Positions 9,081 to 17,921 are shown, counted from the stretch's first letter. The stretch: 64,000 nt of DNA from an uncultured Phycisphaerales bacterium (GCA_937927975.1 CALEZT010000049.1:1-64000); one strand, 5' to 3'. Numbers and translations are program-made. The notes: generated by a model not told the origin, from the letters alone.

Positions 9081-9530
9081 TCAGTCGACTTTGAGGTGTT
9101 CCACCTTCAACCCGTTTCCATCGCGTTCCTTGATCTTGCTGGCAACGACCTTGCGGTGGCATTCGGCCGCCAGTCTCTCATAGCACATCAGACAACACGT
9201 CATACGGTCAATGTAGCTGTATGCCCGCTCAATTCCTTCCACTTGAGTCGTAAGGTACTCCTCCATCTCATGGAAGAATTTACGATAGTCTTGCCCTTGT
9301 TTCAACTCCTCTCGCACGGAACTCGGACTTCCAAGTTCCTTGAAATGAACATAATGAATGCCTCTTTCCTCGAGCGCACGCGACAACGGAGCCTTCGAGA
9401 ATCCCTTCTTTCGAGAGAACGGTATCTCCCGGACATCAAGAAGGCATTCGACTGCATTCTTCTGGAGACAATCGAGAAACTCCTGAAGCCCTGCGCCTTC
9501 ATAGCCTATTGTGAACAATCGCGTACTCAT
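9081..9530 (-). CDS. DUF488 family protein
   Basis: 149 residues with the hallmark DUF488 motifs in order: 'LFTIGYEG' (6-13), 'LLDVREIPFSRK' (30-41), 'HYVHFKELGSP' (59-69), and 'CCLMCYERLAAECHR' near the C terminus with the family's conserved Cys/Glu/Cys-His. DUF488 proteins are small cytosolic proteins of unknown reaction, often found in accessory and defence-like neighbourhoods. It is the first gene of a two-gene leftward unit with 8297-9064. No strong ribosome site precedes the ATG at 9530. Lower G+C than the rest of the window, like its partner. Confidence 0.9.
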   Translation of the reverse strand: MSTRLFTIGYEGAGLQEFLDCLQKNAVECLLDVREIPFSRKKGFSKAPLSRALEERGIHYVHFKELGSPSSVREELKQGQDYRKFFHEMEEYLTTQVEGIERAYSYIDRMTCCLMCYERLAAECHRKVVASKIKERDGNGLKVEHLKVD

Positions 9531-9800
9531 GAACAGGTCACTCGCACCATATGCCTAAGCCTTTTCCGGTTTATTCGACCTGCCGATTCACAATCTACAG
9601 TTTTTGTCCTGTCCGTGGCTGTCCGGCTGTGACTAACATTCTACGCGAGTTCGCCAAGCAAGTTCTCGCGATAGCGGCCGCTAGTATCCCTACCAGGAAT
9701 TATATTGGACCATATCCATGAGCGTCCAAGGTTTTCCTCGTAAGTAGTTCTTTGGATGGCAGGACAGACCGGCACAAGGCAGGCTTCGCCCCGTCCGGTT

Positions 9801-10658
9801 CTATTCGGCGGTGTAGGCTCTCCCGGCTCGCGGCTGAGAGACTGGGCCCTGGGCTGTGAGGAAGGTGATCGGGTGGGACTGCATCTGCTCGGCGCTGGCG
9901 GCCGAGTAGACGCCGAAGTGCAGGTGCGGGAGCGTGGAGTAGCCGGTGTTGCCGGACAGAGCGATCGGCTGGCCCGCCGCGACCCGCTCGCCGATCTCGA
10001 CGAGGACGCCCTCGAACTGAAGGTGATGGTACTCGCCGATCATGCCGTCGGCGTGCGCGATCGAGACGTAGTTGGATTCGTCCTTGTACTTCTCGTCCCG
10101 CCCGCCGGTGTCGGAGGATTCCTTCAGGTCGACCACGACGCCCTCCCGAGCCGCACAGACCGTCGTCCCCTCGGGCATCGCGAAGTCCACGGCGTACTGG
10201 TTGACGCCGCGATGGGACAGTCGGCCGTTGTGTCCCTGGCTGACCCGGAACGTTCGACCCTTCTCAAAGGGAAGGCGATAACGCGTCGCATCGTCGTGTC
10301 GGGCGTCCATACTGCCCTTGGTCCAGTGAAAACGGAAGCGCCATTTCCACGGCTTGGCGGCATCGGCCGCGCTCACTCTCACCGCCTCGGTCTGCGAACG
10401 ACCGGCGTACACAGCGGTCTCGGGGGTCAATCGGCTGATGTGCACGTTCTGGCCGCGAATCGTCAGGGTCACGGTCACATCGTAGGCCCGGCGGTTCTCC
10501 ACAACGACCGCGACGTAGCCGGGTCCGGGAACCCGCCTGACGCTGACGGCGTCGCCATCCTTCGAAGGCTGGCCGCCCGACGCGACGGACAGCCACACAG
10601 TCGCCAACAGCGCCGCGACCCGCTTCTTCGCTTTCACTCCTTGCTCAGCCGTCTGCAT
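9801..10658 (-). CDS. secreted M23-family metallopeptidase
   Basis: 285 residues from the ATG at 10658 (GGAG six bases ahead; a GTG at 10682 is an upstream alternative). There is an N-terminal signal ('RVAALLATVWLSVASG'), then a beta-rich middle region of about 110 residues, then the M23/LytM domain: 'SHRGVNQYAVDFAMPEGT' supplies the first zinc-binding His and Asp, and 'YSTLPHLHFGVY' supplies the HxH. All expected ligands are visible, so it should be active. Predicted role: cutting peptidoglycan crosslinks or other Gly-containing peptides in the periplasm. It is divergent from the DUF1080 gene. Confidence 0.88.
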   Translation of the reverse strand: MQTAEQGVKAKKRVAALLATVWLSVASGGQPSKDGDAVSVRRVPGPGYVAVVVENRRAYDVTVTLTIRGQNVHISRLTPETAVYAGRSQTEAVRVSAADAAKPWKWRFRFHWTKGSMDARHDDATRYRLPFEKGRTFRVSQGHNGRLSHRGVNQYAVDFAMPEGTTVCAAREGVVVDLKESSDTGGRDEKYKDESNYVSIAHADGMIGEYHHLQFEGVLVEIGERVAAGQPIALSGNTGYSTLPHLHFGVYSAASAEQMQSHPITFLTAQGPVSQPRAGRAYTAE

Positions 10659-10731
10659 CCGAACTCCATCTGACCCGTTCACCAGCCATGCCCGCCCTGT
10701 CGTATCATACTACGGCCGAGCCTGCAAAAAG

Positions 10732-10760
10732 TTGTCTGCCTCTGTTGGATCGAGTATAGT
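10732..10760 (+). promoter_or_regulatory. candidate sigma70-type promoter for the DUF1080 gene
   Basis: TTGTCT (10732-10737) and TATAGT (10755-10760) are 17 bases apart, 30 bases upstream of the start codon at 10790, leaving room for a short leader with AAAGGAG. Confidence 0.45.
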
Positions 10761-10789
10761 TGGCGACACGGCACTTGAAAGGAGCCCCT

Positions 10790-11596
10790 ATGAACCGTCG
10801 TTCTATCGTCGTCGCGAGCCTCTCGATCCTCTCCATCCTGATGTTGGCCTTCTCGGCCACAGTGATCGCCGCGGAACTGGTCAAGGCCAAGGACGGCTCG
10901 GGGACCTTCGGGTACAAGGACACGCCGGTGCTGCCCTGGTGCGGATACCACGTGCACGACCCGGACCGTCCCGCGCCGCCGGTGGTGACGCCGGGATCGC
11001 GAGGCCGGGCCCCCTCCGATGCGGTGGTCCTGTTCGACGGGACCGACCTGGCCAAATGGGAGACCTCCGACTGGAAGATCGACAACGGCGAGATCGTCGC
11101 GGTCACCGGCGCCCTTCGGACGAAGGAGTCCTTCGGCGATTGCCAGCTTCATCTGGAATGGCAGGCCCCGAACCCGCCGATCGGCGACTGGTCCGACCGC
11201 GGCAACAACGGCGTGCTGCTCATGGGCCTGTTCGAGATCCAGATCTACGACTCGTACCAGACGCACCTGTACCCGGACGGCCAGGCCGCCAGCGTCTACG
11301 CCCAGACCCCGCCGAAGGTGAACGCCTGTCGGCCGCCGGGCCAGTGGCAGAGCTACGACATCATCTTCTTCGCACCGGTCTTCAAGGACGGCAAGCTCGA
11401 AAGCCCCGCTCGCATCACGATGCTCCACAACGGCCTGCTCGTCCACCACAACCAGGAGATCTACGGCCCGACCGGCCATCGCATCGTGGCCAAATACGAC
11501 AAGCCCATCGAGCCCAAGCGTCCCCTGGCCCTCTCCAGCCACAACAACCCGGTCCGCTTCCGAAACATCTGGATTCGGCCAGTGACAAACAAATAG
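10790..11596 (+). CDS. secreted DUF1080 (3-keto-disaccharide hydrolase family) protein
   Basis: 268 residues from the ATG at 10790, with AAAGGAG six bases ahead. Signal peptide at residues 1-27 ('ILSILMLAFSATVIAAE'). The DUF1080 concanavalin-like jelly roll runs from about residue 73 to the end: 'VVLFDGTDLAKWE', 'NGEIVAVTGALRTKESFGDC', 'LHLEWQAP', 'GNNGVLLMGLFEIQIYDSY', 'NPVRFRNIWIRPV'. Members of this family act on or bind glycans; some have 3-keto-glycoside hydrolase activity in gut Bacteroides. The strongly conserved 'NSGV' is 'NNGV' here. It is likely part of the polysaccharide programme seen across this window. Confidence 0.88.
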   Translation: MNRRSIVVASLSILSILMLAFSATVIAAELVKAKDGSGTFGYKDTPVLPWCGYHVHDPDRPAPPVVTPGSRGRAPSDAVVLFDGTDLAKWETSDWKIDNGEIVAVTGALRTKESFGDCQLHLEWQAPNPPIGDWSDRGNNGVLLMGLFEIQIYDSYQTHLYPDGQAASVYAQTPPKVNACRPPGQWQSYDIIFFAPVFKDGKLESPARITMLHNGLLVHHNQEIYGPTGHRIVAKYDKPIEPKRPLALSSHNNPVRFRNIWIRPVTNK

Positions 11597-12022
11597 CTCG
11601 GCGACGAAAAGACACAGACAGAACAACTCTCGCTCGTCCGGCTGTCGAGCACTTCCGTGGGGTTTGTCGCTTTGCGCCAGAAACATGGCGGAGGGGAAGG
11701 CGACGTTCCACAAAGGCAACGTCGCCCATGTCCCTGGACCACAGCGGCGCTCGGGTTGCTTCCCAGCAGAGCCCTATCCTCCGCCGTGGCGCATGGAATA
11801 TACCCGCGACCGGGGCCCACGGCAAGAGACACCCCACAATAGGCGTCAGGCGGTAGGACGGACGGGCCGGCAGTTCCGGTCGTCATGGAACGCGGATCGG
11901 CTCTGCTCATCATGTTTCTGGCCCAAAGCGGAAAATCCAAGGGGTCCGGGGACAGCGTCCCCGGGCGAACGGGGTACCACCACCGATACAGGTCGGCCAC
12001 GGGATAGTGATGATGTGCAGGG
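11597..12022. other. non-coding spacer between converging genes with nested inverted repeats
   Basis: No supported gene. It holds an inverted pair of a 19-base motif (11668-11686 and 11911-11930), a 9-bp stem GGCGACGTT/AACGTCGCC (11699-11707 with 11718-11726), and an 8-bp stem CCGGGGAC/GTCCCCGG with a 3-base loop (11946-11964). Any of these could end transcription from either side, but none is followed by a clear T-run. Confidence 0.6.
11668..11930. repeat. inverted repeat pair GCTTTGSGCCAGAAACATG flanking about 220 bp
   Basis: The motif is read forward at 11668-11686 and reverse at 11911-11930 with 19 of about 20 positions matching. A diverged third copy in the forward sense is at 27305-27323. 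The layout resembles the ends of a small non-autonomous element, although no target duplication was made out. Confidence 0.5.
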
Positions 12023-14308
12023 TTATGGCTGCGGCGAGGATCGGAACAGAGCAGCGAGTTCCTGGTGCTTCTTCGCCTGGTCCTTGCGACCGGCCTGGTC
12101 GTCGATGGCGGCCAGGAGCAGGTGGGCCTCGACGAGGTCGGGCTTGAGGGCCACCGCCCGCGCCAGGTGTTCGACGGCTCTGTCCCACTCCTGGAGCCGG
12201 ACCGACTGGATGCCGATGCCGATGTGGGCGAAGGGGCTGTAGGGGTCGAGTTCCGCTGCCCTGCTAAACCACTTCCTCGCCTCGACAGGCATCTTCTGCT
12301 TGGCGTAGTAGTTGCCCATGTTCGTCACCGCCAGGACCGAGTCGGGAGCCAGCGACAAGGCCTTGTCCAGGTGACGTTTCATCGCAGGCAGGTCCTCCCG
12401 CTGCGATGCGGCGGCCGCCTGGTTCACCAGGACATCGAGATTCCTGGGATCGATTCGACCGAGTTCCTCGTAGATGGCCGTGGCTTCGGGGAGATTGCCG
12501 CTCTCGGCGCTGCGAGCGCCCAGAAACAGCAAGGCGTCTTTGTACGAATGTCGGTCCGGCGTCTGCTTCGATGTGAGCACCTTGACCGCCTCGTTTCTGG
12601 CGCCGCCCTGAGTCAGCGCCTGGGCCAACGCGGATCGAATCCGCATGTCGTAGGGCTTCGCGTCGAGCGCATTGCGATACACGTCCACAGCCTCGCGAGG
12701 CCGGCCGGTCTCCATCAGCGCCTGGCCTCGGCGGAGGATCAGATACGTATCGAGCGACCGATGCCGGATGGCGTCCTCAATGGCCGCGAGATCGTGCGGC
12801 CCCATGACCCGGCGTAAACGGACCAATTCTTCCCGCAAATCCGCCAGCTCGGCGTCATGATCGATCTGCTCGGCAAACGGCGCGATCGTCTTGCGACGGT
12901 ACATCTCCATGGCCAGCCGATACTGCTCGCGGGCGTCATACAGCAACCGCTTGCGGCACAGGTCCAGCAGTTCGTCTTCGGACTTCGCGGGCTCGGTCAG
13001 TCCGGCCCTGGGCACCATGGCTCGGATCTGCTCCATCGCAGCCACAGCCGCCAGGAAGTTGCCGCGAAAATCGAGATGCACGTGATCGACGAACACACTG
13101 GCAGGGCAGGCCGCATTCAAATCCAGCAATCGAACGCCTTTGGCCGACCACGCATGGGCGGTGTCGCGAATCACGCGGAGGATTGAGCTGTCGGCGCGAA
13201 ACCGCAGCACGTCCCGATCGCGGGCTTCGACGAAGGCACGACGGGCCTCGTCCGTCCTGCCCAGAGCCGCCAGGCATCGCCCCATACAAAAACTGAGGTC
13301 CGCGTAGGCATCATCGATCTGACAAGCCTTCTCATAAGCCGCCAACGCTCCGGCGTGGTCGCCCTTCTGTTCCAGGCCCCTGCCCTTCTGAAATGCCTGA
13401 TCCCACAGAGCCAGGTTTTCGGCGGTGAGGCCTGCCTTGTGCTCCGAGCCGAACGGGGCGCACGACTGGACGTTGATCGGAACCGTGCACAGGAGGACGC
13501 CGGCCCGACAGCCTTGTGCGGTCTCGATGATGTCGTCGAGGTTGTCGCGGAAGTGGCGGTAGCAGTCCTGGAGCCTGGGGTCGTCCGCTGCGATCCGACT
13601 GGTCAGAAAGCTCTCCATGCCCTGCCACTTGCTCTGGCCCGCCCCGTGAACGCCGAGCGATTGGCTGACGTCCTTCAGAAGCCGCCCGACGCGTGTCTCC
13701 TTCTTGGCCGTGATGCAGGCGTTGATGAACCCGCGGCTCGCATACAGCGACGCCGGCAATGTAGGCGGACCATAGGGACCGATCACCTCGTTGTTGCCCA
13801 TGAACACGACGAACAGGTCCGGCTCGTGCGCAGCGCAATCCTGCGCGATCCGCCGGGCGACGTGCGAGTTCATCGCGGTCACCGCGGCGTTGATCACCTC
13901 GAACGAAGTCCCGCTCGCGTGCTCGTTGAGCAGCACCTCCAACTGGCGGCAGAATCCGTACGCAGGGTCGGGGTCGCCATAGGCGGCCGAGCTGCCCAGC
14001 ACGAAGATCCGGACCTTAGACATCCCCTTCGGCTCCAGGACGCACGACTCCGGCGCCCTGGACAAAGTCTTGGGAACGAAGTGTTCGCAATAGTGCTGAT
14101 TGACCAGATACGCCCTCCGGCCGCCAACTTTCCACGGAATGAAGAAGCCCTTGGGATAGCCGTACCCGGCCAGCGAAAGCGCCAGTTCCGCGAGAAGAAG
14201 GAACAGGACGGGGCTGAGAATCATCGCCAGGAGGCGTTTCCACAGCGCCGGCTTGCCCGCCGGGGCCGGATGCTCTTTGTCGCTGCGTGACTTGCGTTGG
14301 GTTCTCAT
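12023..14308 (-). CDS. membrane-anchored SGNH hydrolase with TPR repeats
   Basis: 761 residues. A single transmembrane helix at about 24-47 ('LLAMILSPVLFLLLAELALS') anchors an exported domain. The SGNH fold starts at about 98 with 'VFVLGSSAAYGDP' (block I; nucleophile within GSSA), continues with 'VVFMGNNEVIG' (block III Asn near 172), and ends with 'VFVDHVHLDFRGN' near 410 (catalytic Asp/His block V). A TPR unit is inserted at about 315-370 ('QKGDHAGALAAYEKACQ'), and a run of TPRs fills about 520-755. Planctomycetes and Verrucomicrobia often encode such proteins; the substrate is unknown. It follows the DUF2130 gene by 18 bp and is probably in the same operon. Confidence 0.85.
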   Translation of the reverse strand: MRTQRKSRSDKEHPAPAGKPALWKRLLAMILSPVLFLLLAELALSLAGYGYPKGFFIPWKVGGRRAYLVNQHYCEHFVPKTLSRAPESCVLEPKGMSKVRIFVLGSSAAYGDPDPAYGFCRQLEVLLNEHASGTSFEVINAAVTAMNSHVARRIAQDCAAHEPDLFVVFMGNNEVIGPYGPPTLPASLYASRGFINACITAKKETRVGRLLKDVSQSLGVHGAGQSKWQGMESFLTSRIAADDPRLQDCYRHFRDNLDDIIETAQGCRAGVLLCTVPINVQSCAPFGSEHKAGLTAENLALWDQAFQKGRGLEQKGDHAGALAAYEKACQIDDAYADLSFCMGRCLAALGRTDEARRAFVEARDRDVLRFRADSSILRVIRDTAHAWSAKGVRLLDLNAACPASVFVDHVHLDFRGNFLAAVAAMEQIRAMVPRAGLTEPAKSEDELLDLCRKRLLYDAREQYRLAMEMYRRKTIAPFAEQIDHDAELADLREELVRLRRVMGPHDLAAIEDAIRHRSLDTYLILRRGQALMETGRPREAVDVYRNALDAKPYDMRIRSALAQALTQGGARNEAVKVLTSKQTPDRHSYKDALLFLGARSAESGNLPEATAIYEELGRIDPRNLDVLVNQAAAASQREDLPAMKRHLDKALSLAPDSVLAVTNMGNYYAKQKMPVEARKWFSRAAELDPYSPFAHIGIGIQSVRLQEWDRAVEHLARAVALKPDLVEAHLLLAAIDDQAGRKDQAKKHQELAALFRSSPQP

Positions 14309-14326
14309 GTCACCTGCGGATCGGGA

Positions 14327-15616
14327 TCATTGATTCTGGGGGTTTGCGTCGTCGCCTTCGGGCAAGGCCTTGGCGCCGTTCGGACCTTCGTCAAGGGCCG
14401 ACAGGCCCATGCCTCGGATCTCCGGGAGCGTGCTGCCGATGATGCCCTGGAGATCACCGTAGAGACCGGTGGTGTTCAGCAGCACGCGTTCGAGCTGCCT
14501 GGCCCGCTTGTTCCACTGGGTCTGGAAAACCTGCTTTTCACGCTCCAGGTCCTGTCGCATCGTCGCGAACGCCTCGGCGATCCCGGACACGCGATTGCAG
14601 AACTCCTGGCCGGTCAGGTAGTTGTAGACCAGTTCCATCTTGCCGTGCTGGCCGTCGAGCGCCCGGCGGCTCTTGGCCACGCCGATCAGGCTCTCGCGGA
14701 GCATGACCGCCACCGGATGGACGCAGGCCCAGCTCGCGACCCAGACGCCGTCGACCTGGCCGAAGTGGCGGATGTGCTCGGGCAACTGCTCGCTGACGAT
14801 CACCGAGCGCGAGGCGCCGACCATTCGCAGGTCGTCCCGCAGCTTGGGCAGCCAATCCTTGGACCAGTGCCTCGTCCGCTTGGATTCCCACAGGATCAAG
14901 CCGCAATCCATGCCACTGTCGTCGAACACGCGTTGAATCACGTCGGCCCCGCGAACGCCCTTGGCCACCGGCTCGATGGCGTCGGTCGGGAAGAGGCTCT
15001 TGAGCAACTCTTCCAGAGCGATCTCCAAGACCTCGCCCTGGGCCTGCTGCGAGCCCTGCTCGGCCCTGCGTTTGAGATCCTCGATCTGCTTGAGCAGCAT
15101 CTGGACCTTCTGCTCGCTGTCCATGAGCTTGAGCCGTTGCTGTTCCTCCATCTCCTTCAGGGCCTGCTCGCGAACCGCCTGCAACTGCTCCTGGAGCCTG
15201 CGTTCCACTTCCAGATCGGCGCTGCGGACCTTGTCCTCCAGGTCGCGTTTCTCCTTGAGGAAGGCCAGTTCCTTCGCGGTCGCCTCCTGCACCTTCGCCC
15301 GCAGTTCCGCAATCGCGGCGGCCTTGTCCTTGAGCTCCAGGTCCTGCTCCTCGCGAATCCGACTGCGAATCGTCTGCTCCAACACAGGACGTTCCGCCGC
15401 CAGCTTGGCCTTCACCTGCTCCTCGACCGCCTGGACCTTCTCCTGGAGTTCCTGCTGCTTCTGCGCCAGGTCCACCTGCTGCTGCCTGAGCTTCTGGCGG
15501 ACGGGGCCCAGCTCCGTCTCCAGCTCGGCGCGAATGCTCGCGCGGAGCTGGCCGGAGATCACCTCGGTGATCTCGATCTGCGCCTGGCAATTCGGACAGG
15601 TAATCCGGTTGTTCAC
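14327..15616 (-). CDS. DUF2130 coiled-coil protein
   Basis: 429 residues. An N-terminal zinc-ribbon-like start ('ITCPNCQAQIEITEV') leads into a long Gln/Glu/Lys coiled coil at about 30-200. The DUF2130 domain covers about 205-400, with 'SLFPTDAIEPVAKGVRGADV', 'LILWESKRTRHWSKDWLPKL' and 'CVHPVAVMLRESLI'. The latter has a nuclease-like look (the E-x-K pattern in 'WESKRT'), and family members have been compared with restriction-endonuclease-like folds, but activity here is inference. Length is typical for the family. It is the first gene of a likely operon with the SGNH-TPR gene. Confidence 0.88.
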   Translation of the reverse strand: MNNRITCPNCQAQIEITEVISGQLRASIRAELETELGPVRQKLRQQQVDLAQKQQELQEKVQAVEEQVKAKLAAERPVLEQTIRSRIREEQDLELKDKAAAIAELRAKVQEATAKELAFLKEKRDLEDKVRSADLEVERRLQEQLQAVREQALKEMEEQQRLKLMDSEQKVQMLLKQIEDLKRRAEQGSQQAQGEVLEIALEELLKSLFPTDAIEPVAKGVRGADVIQRVFDDSGMDCGLILWESKRTRHWSKDWLPKLRDDLRMVGASRSVIVSEQLPEHIRHFGQVDGVWVASWACVHPVAVMLRESLIGVAKSRRALDGQHGKMELVYNYLTGQEFCNRVSGIAEAFATMRQDLEREKQVFQTQWNKRARQLERVLLNTTGLYGDLQGIIGSTLPEIRGMGLSALDEGPNGAKALPEGDDANPQNQ

Positions 15617-15740
15617 AGAGTCCTCCTGGATTCCTTCACAAGCCCATCACCCTATGAACCCGGCGGGAATCTGTCAAGCGAATCCGAAGACGCGACGGGC
15701 CGCGCTCGCAGTAGCGCCGTGAAACGTCGTCGCCACCAGT

Positions 15741-15832
15741 CTGAAGTGTCAAGTTTCAAGTTTGAAGTCGGAGACTACAAGGCGTACGGTCGGTCGTTCT
15801 TGCTTCACACTTCACACTTCAAACTTGACACT
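15741..15832. repeat. inverted repeat with 'AAGTTTGAAGT' low-complexity arms
   Basis: AGTGTCAAGTTT at 15745-15756 is perfectly complementary to AAACTTGACACT at 15821-15832. The arms also contain tandem degenerate copies of (a)agttt/gaagt. It lies in the 240-bp spacer between the DUF2130 start and the DUF2961 stop; no gene is seen there. Related 'ttcacacttg' words recur near 21013-21042. Confidence 0.6.
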
Positions 15833-15859
15833 CCCGCTCGCCCGGCCCTCGCGAGAGGG

Positions 15860-17491
15860 TCATTGGTACAGCGTCGGCTTCGTCCGCCAGTCTTCGGTCG
15901 GCACGTGGTTGTACTCGACCACGCGGGGCCTTCGCTCCCGCAAGCGCACCGACTCGATGCCCAGGTAGTGCCCGCTCGAGACCGGCGATTTGCCCACGCA
16001 GTCCAGCCGCAGCGTGTACTTGCCCGGCTCGGGCCAGAAGTCCAGCAGGTGGTACTCCCAGGTCGAAACGTCGGCGCTGTACAGGTCGATCACGCCGCCC
16101 AGCTTCACGCCGTTGAGCGACGCCTGGTACCGCCCGTAGTCCGGCGCGCGGGTCATCGCCAGCAGCAGCCGCTTCGGCTCCTTCTTCTCGACCTCGAACG
16201 GAATCTCGACCCAGGCGTTTTCCGGCTGCTCGGGCTTGTAGAACAGGTGCCCGTCGGGATAGAAGTCCAGGTTCTGAACGACCGTCTCGCCCGGGCCGTG
16301 GTGCTGCTCGCCGGCAAAGTCCTTGGCCAGGATGATCCGGTCCAGGCTGGGCAGCGTCCGCTCGCGACCGTGCGGGGCGCGGGCGGCGAACGTGGGCGCT
16401 CCCGTCTGGTACCAGAACGCGACGCTCGAATAGTCGTCCTCCCGCTCGTTCCAACTGTGGGTCTTGAACTGCGGGTTCTCGTCGGGCGAGATCCAGCCGA
16501 AGTGCTCGAACGTCACTTTGATCCCCTTCTGGAACACGATCGGGTCGGTGATGTGCCAGCGGTAGGCGGAGGTGTGACCGCCGACGATGCCCCACTGATC
16601 AAAGTACGAAACGCCGAAGAAAGGCGTGCTTGTCGTCTTGAGTCCCCAGGCCGAGAGGAAATAGTCCTCGGTGCCGGTGCCCCAGATCGAGGCCTTCTCC
16701 TCGCCGTCGATGTAGATCTTCTCGTCGCCCTCGCCGAACCACGACGGGCTCCGCGTCCGCACGCTCAGGACCGTGCCGACGTAGTGGCCCTTGCCCTTCG
16801 TGTCGAGCACGACGTAGTCCTTGCCCTTCTCGACCGGGTATTCCTGGCGATACTGGGCATAGAAGTACGGCGTGTCCTTGGCGATCCTGTCCTTCTTGAT
16901 CCAGTCGATGTTGTAGTAGAGCAGGCTGATCTGCTTTTCGCTCTGGTTGACGATCTCGATCCTCGCCGACTTGCGGAACGGCATGTGCCAGAAGCAGTTG
17001 TACGAGTCCGCGTCCTCGACGACGACAGGCAGACTGACCACCTCGCTCCGCTTGCCGAAGGCATTGGCGAAGAAATCCCCCACCGGCGCCTCGACCGCAG
17101 GCTTGTCCGCCCCATCCCAGTACATCCGAAGCAGCATCTCCTGGTGATTGGCGGACCCGTTCTTCGCCCAGTTCTGTCGCTCGGGCCCGAGGAACGTCAT
17201 CCAGATATGCGTAATGACGCCGGGCCCCTTGACGTCCAGCAGAATCTTCCGCTGCCCCGGCGCGACGTTGGAGTTGTCCGAGTTGCTGTCCGGATCGGGC
17301 ACGCCATTCGGGTCCGGCTTGCCATCCGCCCCGATCTTGCGGGTCGAGGTCGCCCGCATGCTCCGCCCCTCCTGAGGCTTCGCCAAGTCCCCCAAAAGGT
17401 CGCCCCAACAAACCGACCCACCCAGCAGCACCAGACCCGCCAGCACAGCAGAACGCAACATCCCGCCACCCAACCGCTCGAAGACTCTCAT
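15860..17491 (-). CDS. secreted DUF2961 family protein
   Basis: 543 residues from the ATG at 17491, with GGAG eight bases ahead. The frame stays open for a further 150 codons upstream, but that part runs through repeat DNA and has no domain. Signal peptide: 'AVLAGLVLLGGSVCWG'. The DUF2961 domain occupies about 45-400, with 'GPGVITHIWMTF', 'PVGDFFANAFG', 'CFWHMPFRKSARIEI', 'WGTGTEDYFLSAWG', 'PFFGVSYFDQWG' and 'YRWHITDPI'. The C-terminal 140 residues form a beta-rich extension. DUF2961 proteins are predicted exported enzymes; relatives in Bacteroidetes and actinobacteria include difructose-anhydride synthases/hydrolases and arabinan-acting enzymes. The substrate here is unknown. Confidence 0.88.
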   Translation of the reverse strand: MRVFERLGGGMLRSAVLAGLVLLGGSVCWGDLLGDLAKPQEGRSMRATSTRKIGADGKPDPNGVPDPDSNSDNSNVAPGQRKILLDVKGPGVITHIWMTFLGPERQNWAKNGSANHQEMLLRMYWDGADKPAVEAPVGDFFANAFGKRSEVVSLPVVVEDADSYNCFWHMPFRKSARIEIVNQSEKQISLLYYNIDWIKKDRIAKDTPYFYAQYRQEYPVEKGKDYVVLDTKGKGHYVGTVLSVRTRSPSWFGEGDEKIYIDGEEKASIWGTGTEDYFLSAWGLKTTSTPFFGVSYFDQWGIVGGHTSAYRWHITDPIVFQKGIKVTFEHFGWISPDENPQFKTHSWNEREDDYSSVAFWYQTGAPTFAARAPHGRERTLPSLDRIILAKDFAGEQHHGPGETVVQNLDFYPDGHLFYKPEQPENAWVEIPFEVEKKEPKRLLLAMTRAPDYGRYQASLNGVKLGGVIDLYSADVSTWEYHLLDFWPEPGKYTLRLDCVGKSPVSSGHYLGIESVRLRERRPRVVEYNHVPTEDWRTKPTLYQ

Positions 17492-17623
17492 CCTGTTCAC
17501 TCCATAACAGCAACGTCCCGAAGTCCACCCGTCGAACACAAATCCGCACGCGAAGTGTACCCCCCAACCCGACAACCCGCAACCCCGCTCTCTCCGACCC
17601 CAATCAACCTCTGTGTCCTCTGT

Positions 17624-17728
17624 GTTCTCTGTGGCAAAACCAAGAAGAAAGCTCTTGAGCCACAGAGGGCGCAGAGACCACAGAGAAATCGACAGAGAGC
17701 CTTCGAGCCGTCTGAAGCGTAAACGAAG
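17624..17728. repeat. 105-bp direct repeat, copy 1 ('GTGGCAAAACCAAGAAGAAA' element)
   Basis: It begins gttctctgtggcaaaaccaa and ends agcgtaaacgaag; copy 2 lies at 18239-18343 with only a handful of mismatches. Internally it is itself imperfectly palindromic (ttctctgtggc near one end, ccacagaga near the other). Confidence 0.85.
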
Positions 17729-17762
17729 TGCAGAACTCGAGTCGCCCCTAACTATGTGTTCG

Positions 17763-17921
17763 TTATCGGCGGCGCCGGCGTCGGCGGTCCACCACCTTGG
17801 CGGGGTGTTCTTTCTCCCATCGGCGCAGGTCTTCCACGATCTTCTTGAGATCGTGCTGATGCTGCGCGACATAGGCGTCACGGTTCCGCCAGACTTCCGC
17901 GATGATCTCGTCCTTATCCAT
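17763..17921 (-). CDS. small basic-tailed protein, likely antitoxin or partner of a PIN toxin
   Basis: 52 residues from the ATG at 17921, with GGAGG nine bases ahead. It begins 'MDKDEIIAEVWRNRDAYVAQ', is predicted helical ('LKKIVEDLRRWEKEHP'), and ends in a run of seven Arg. I know this type as the short open frame that follows PIN-domain genes in many bacteria, where it may act as the antitoxin. Here its start overlaps the last codons of a truncated PIN gene (17914-18030), so the partner survives while the toxin is broken. Confidence 0.6.
   Translation of the reverse strand: MDKDEIIAEVWRNRDAYVAQHQHDLKKIVEDLRRWEKEHPAKVVDRRRRRRR

Noticed and set aside
14297..17722. Plus-strand open frame of 1141 codons opposite DUF2130 and DUF2961
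   Set aside because: Spans two well-supported minus-strand genes and their repeat-bearing spacer; the product is Leu/Arg/His-rich without domains.
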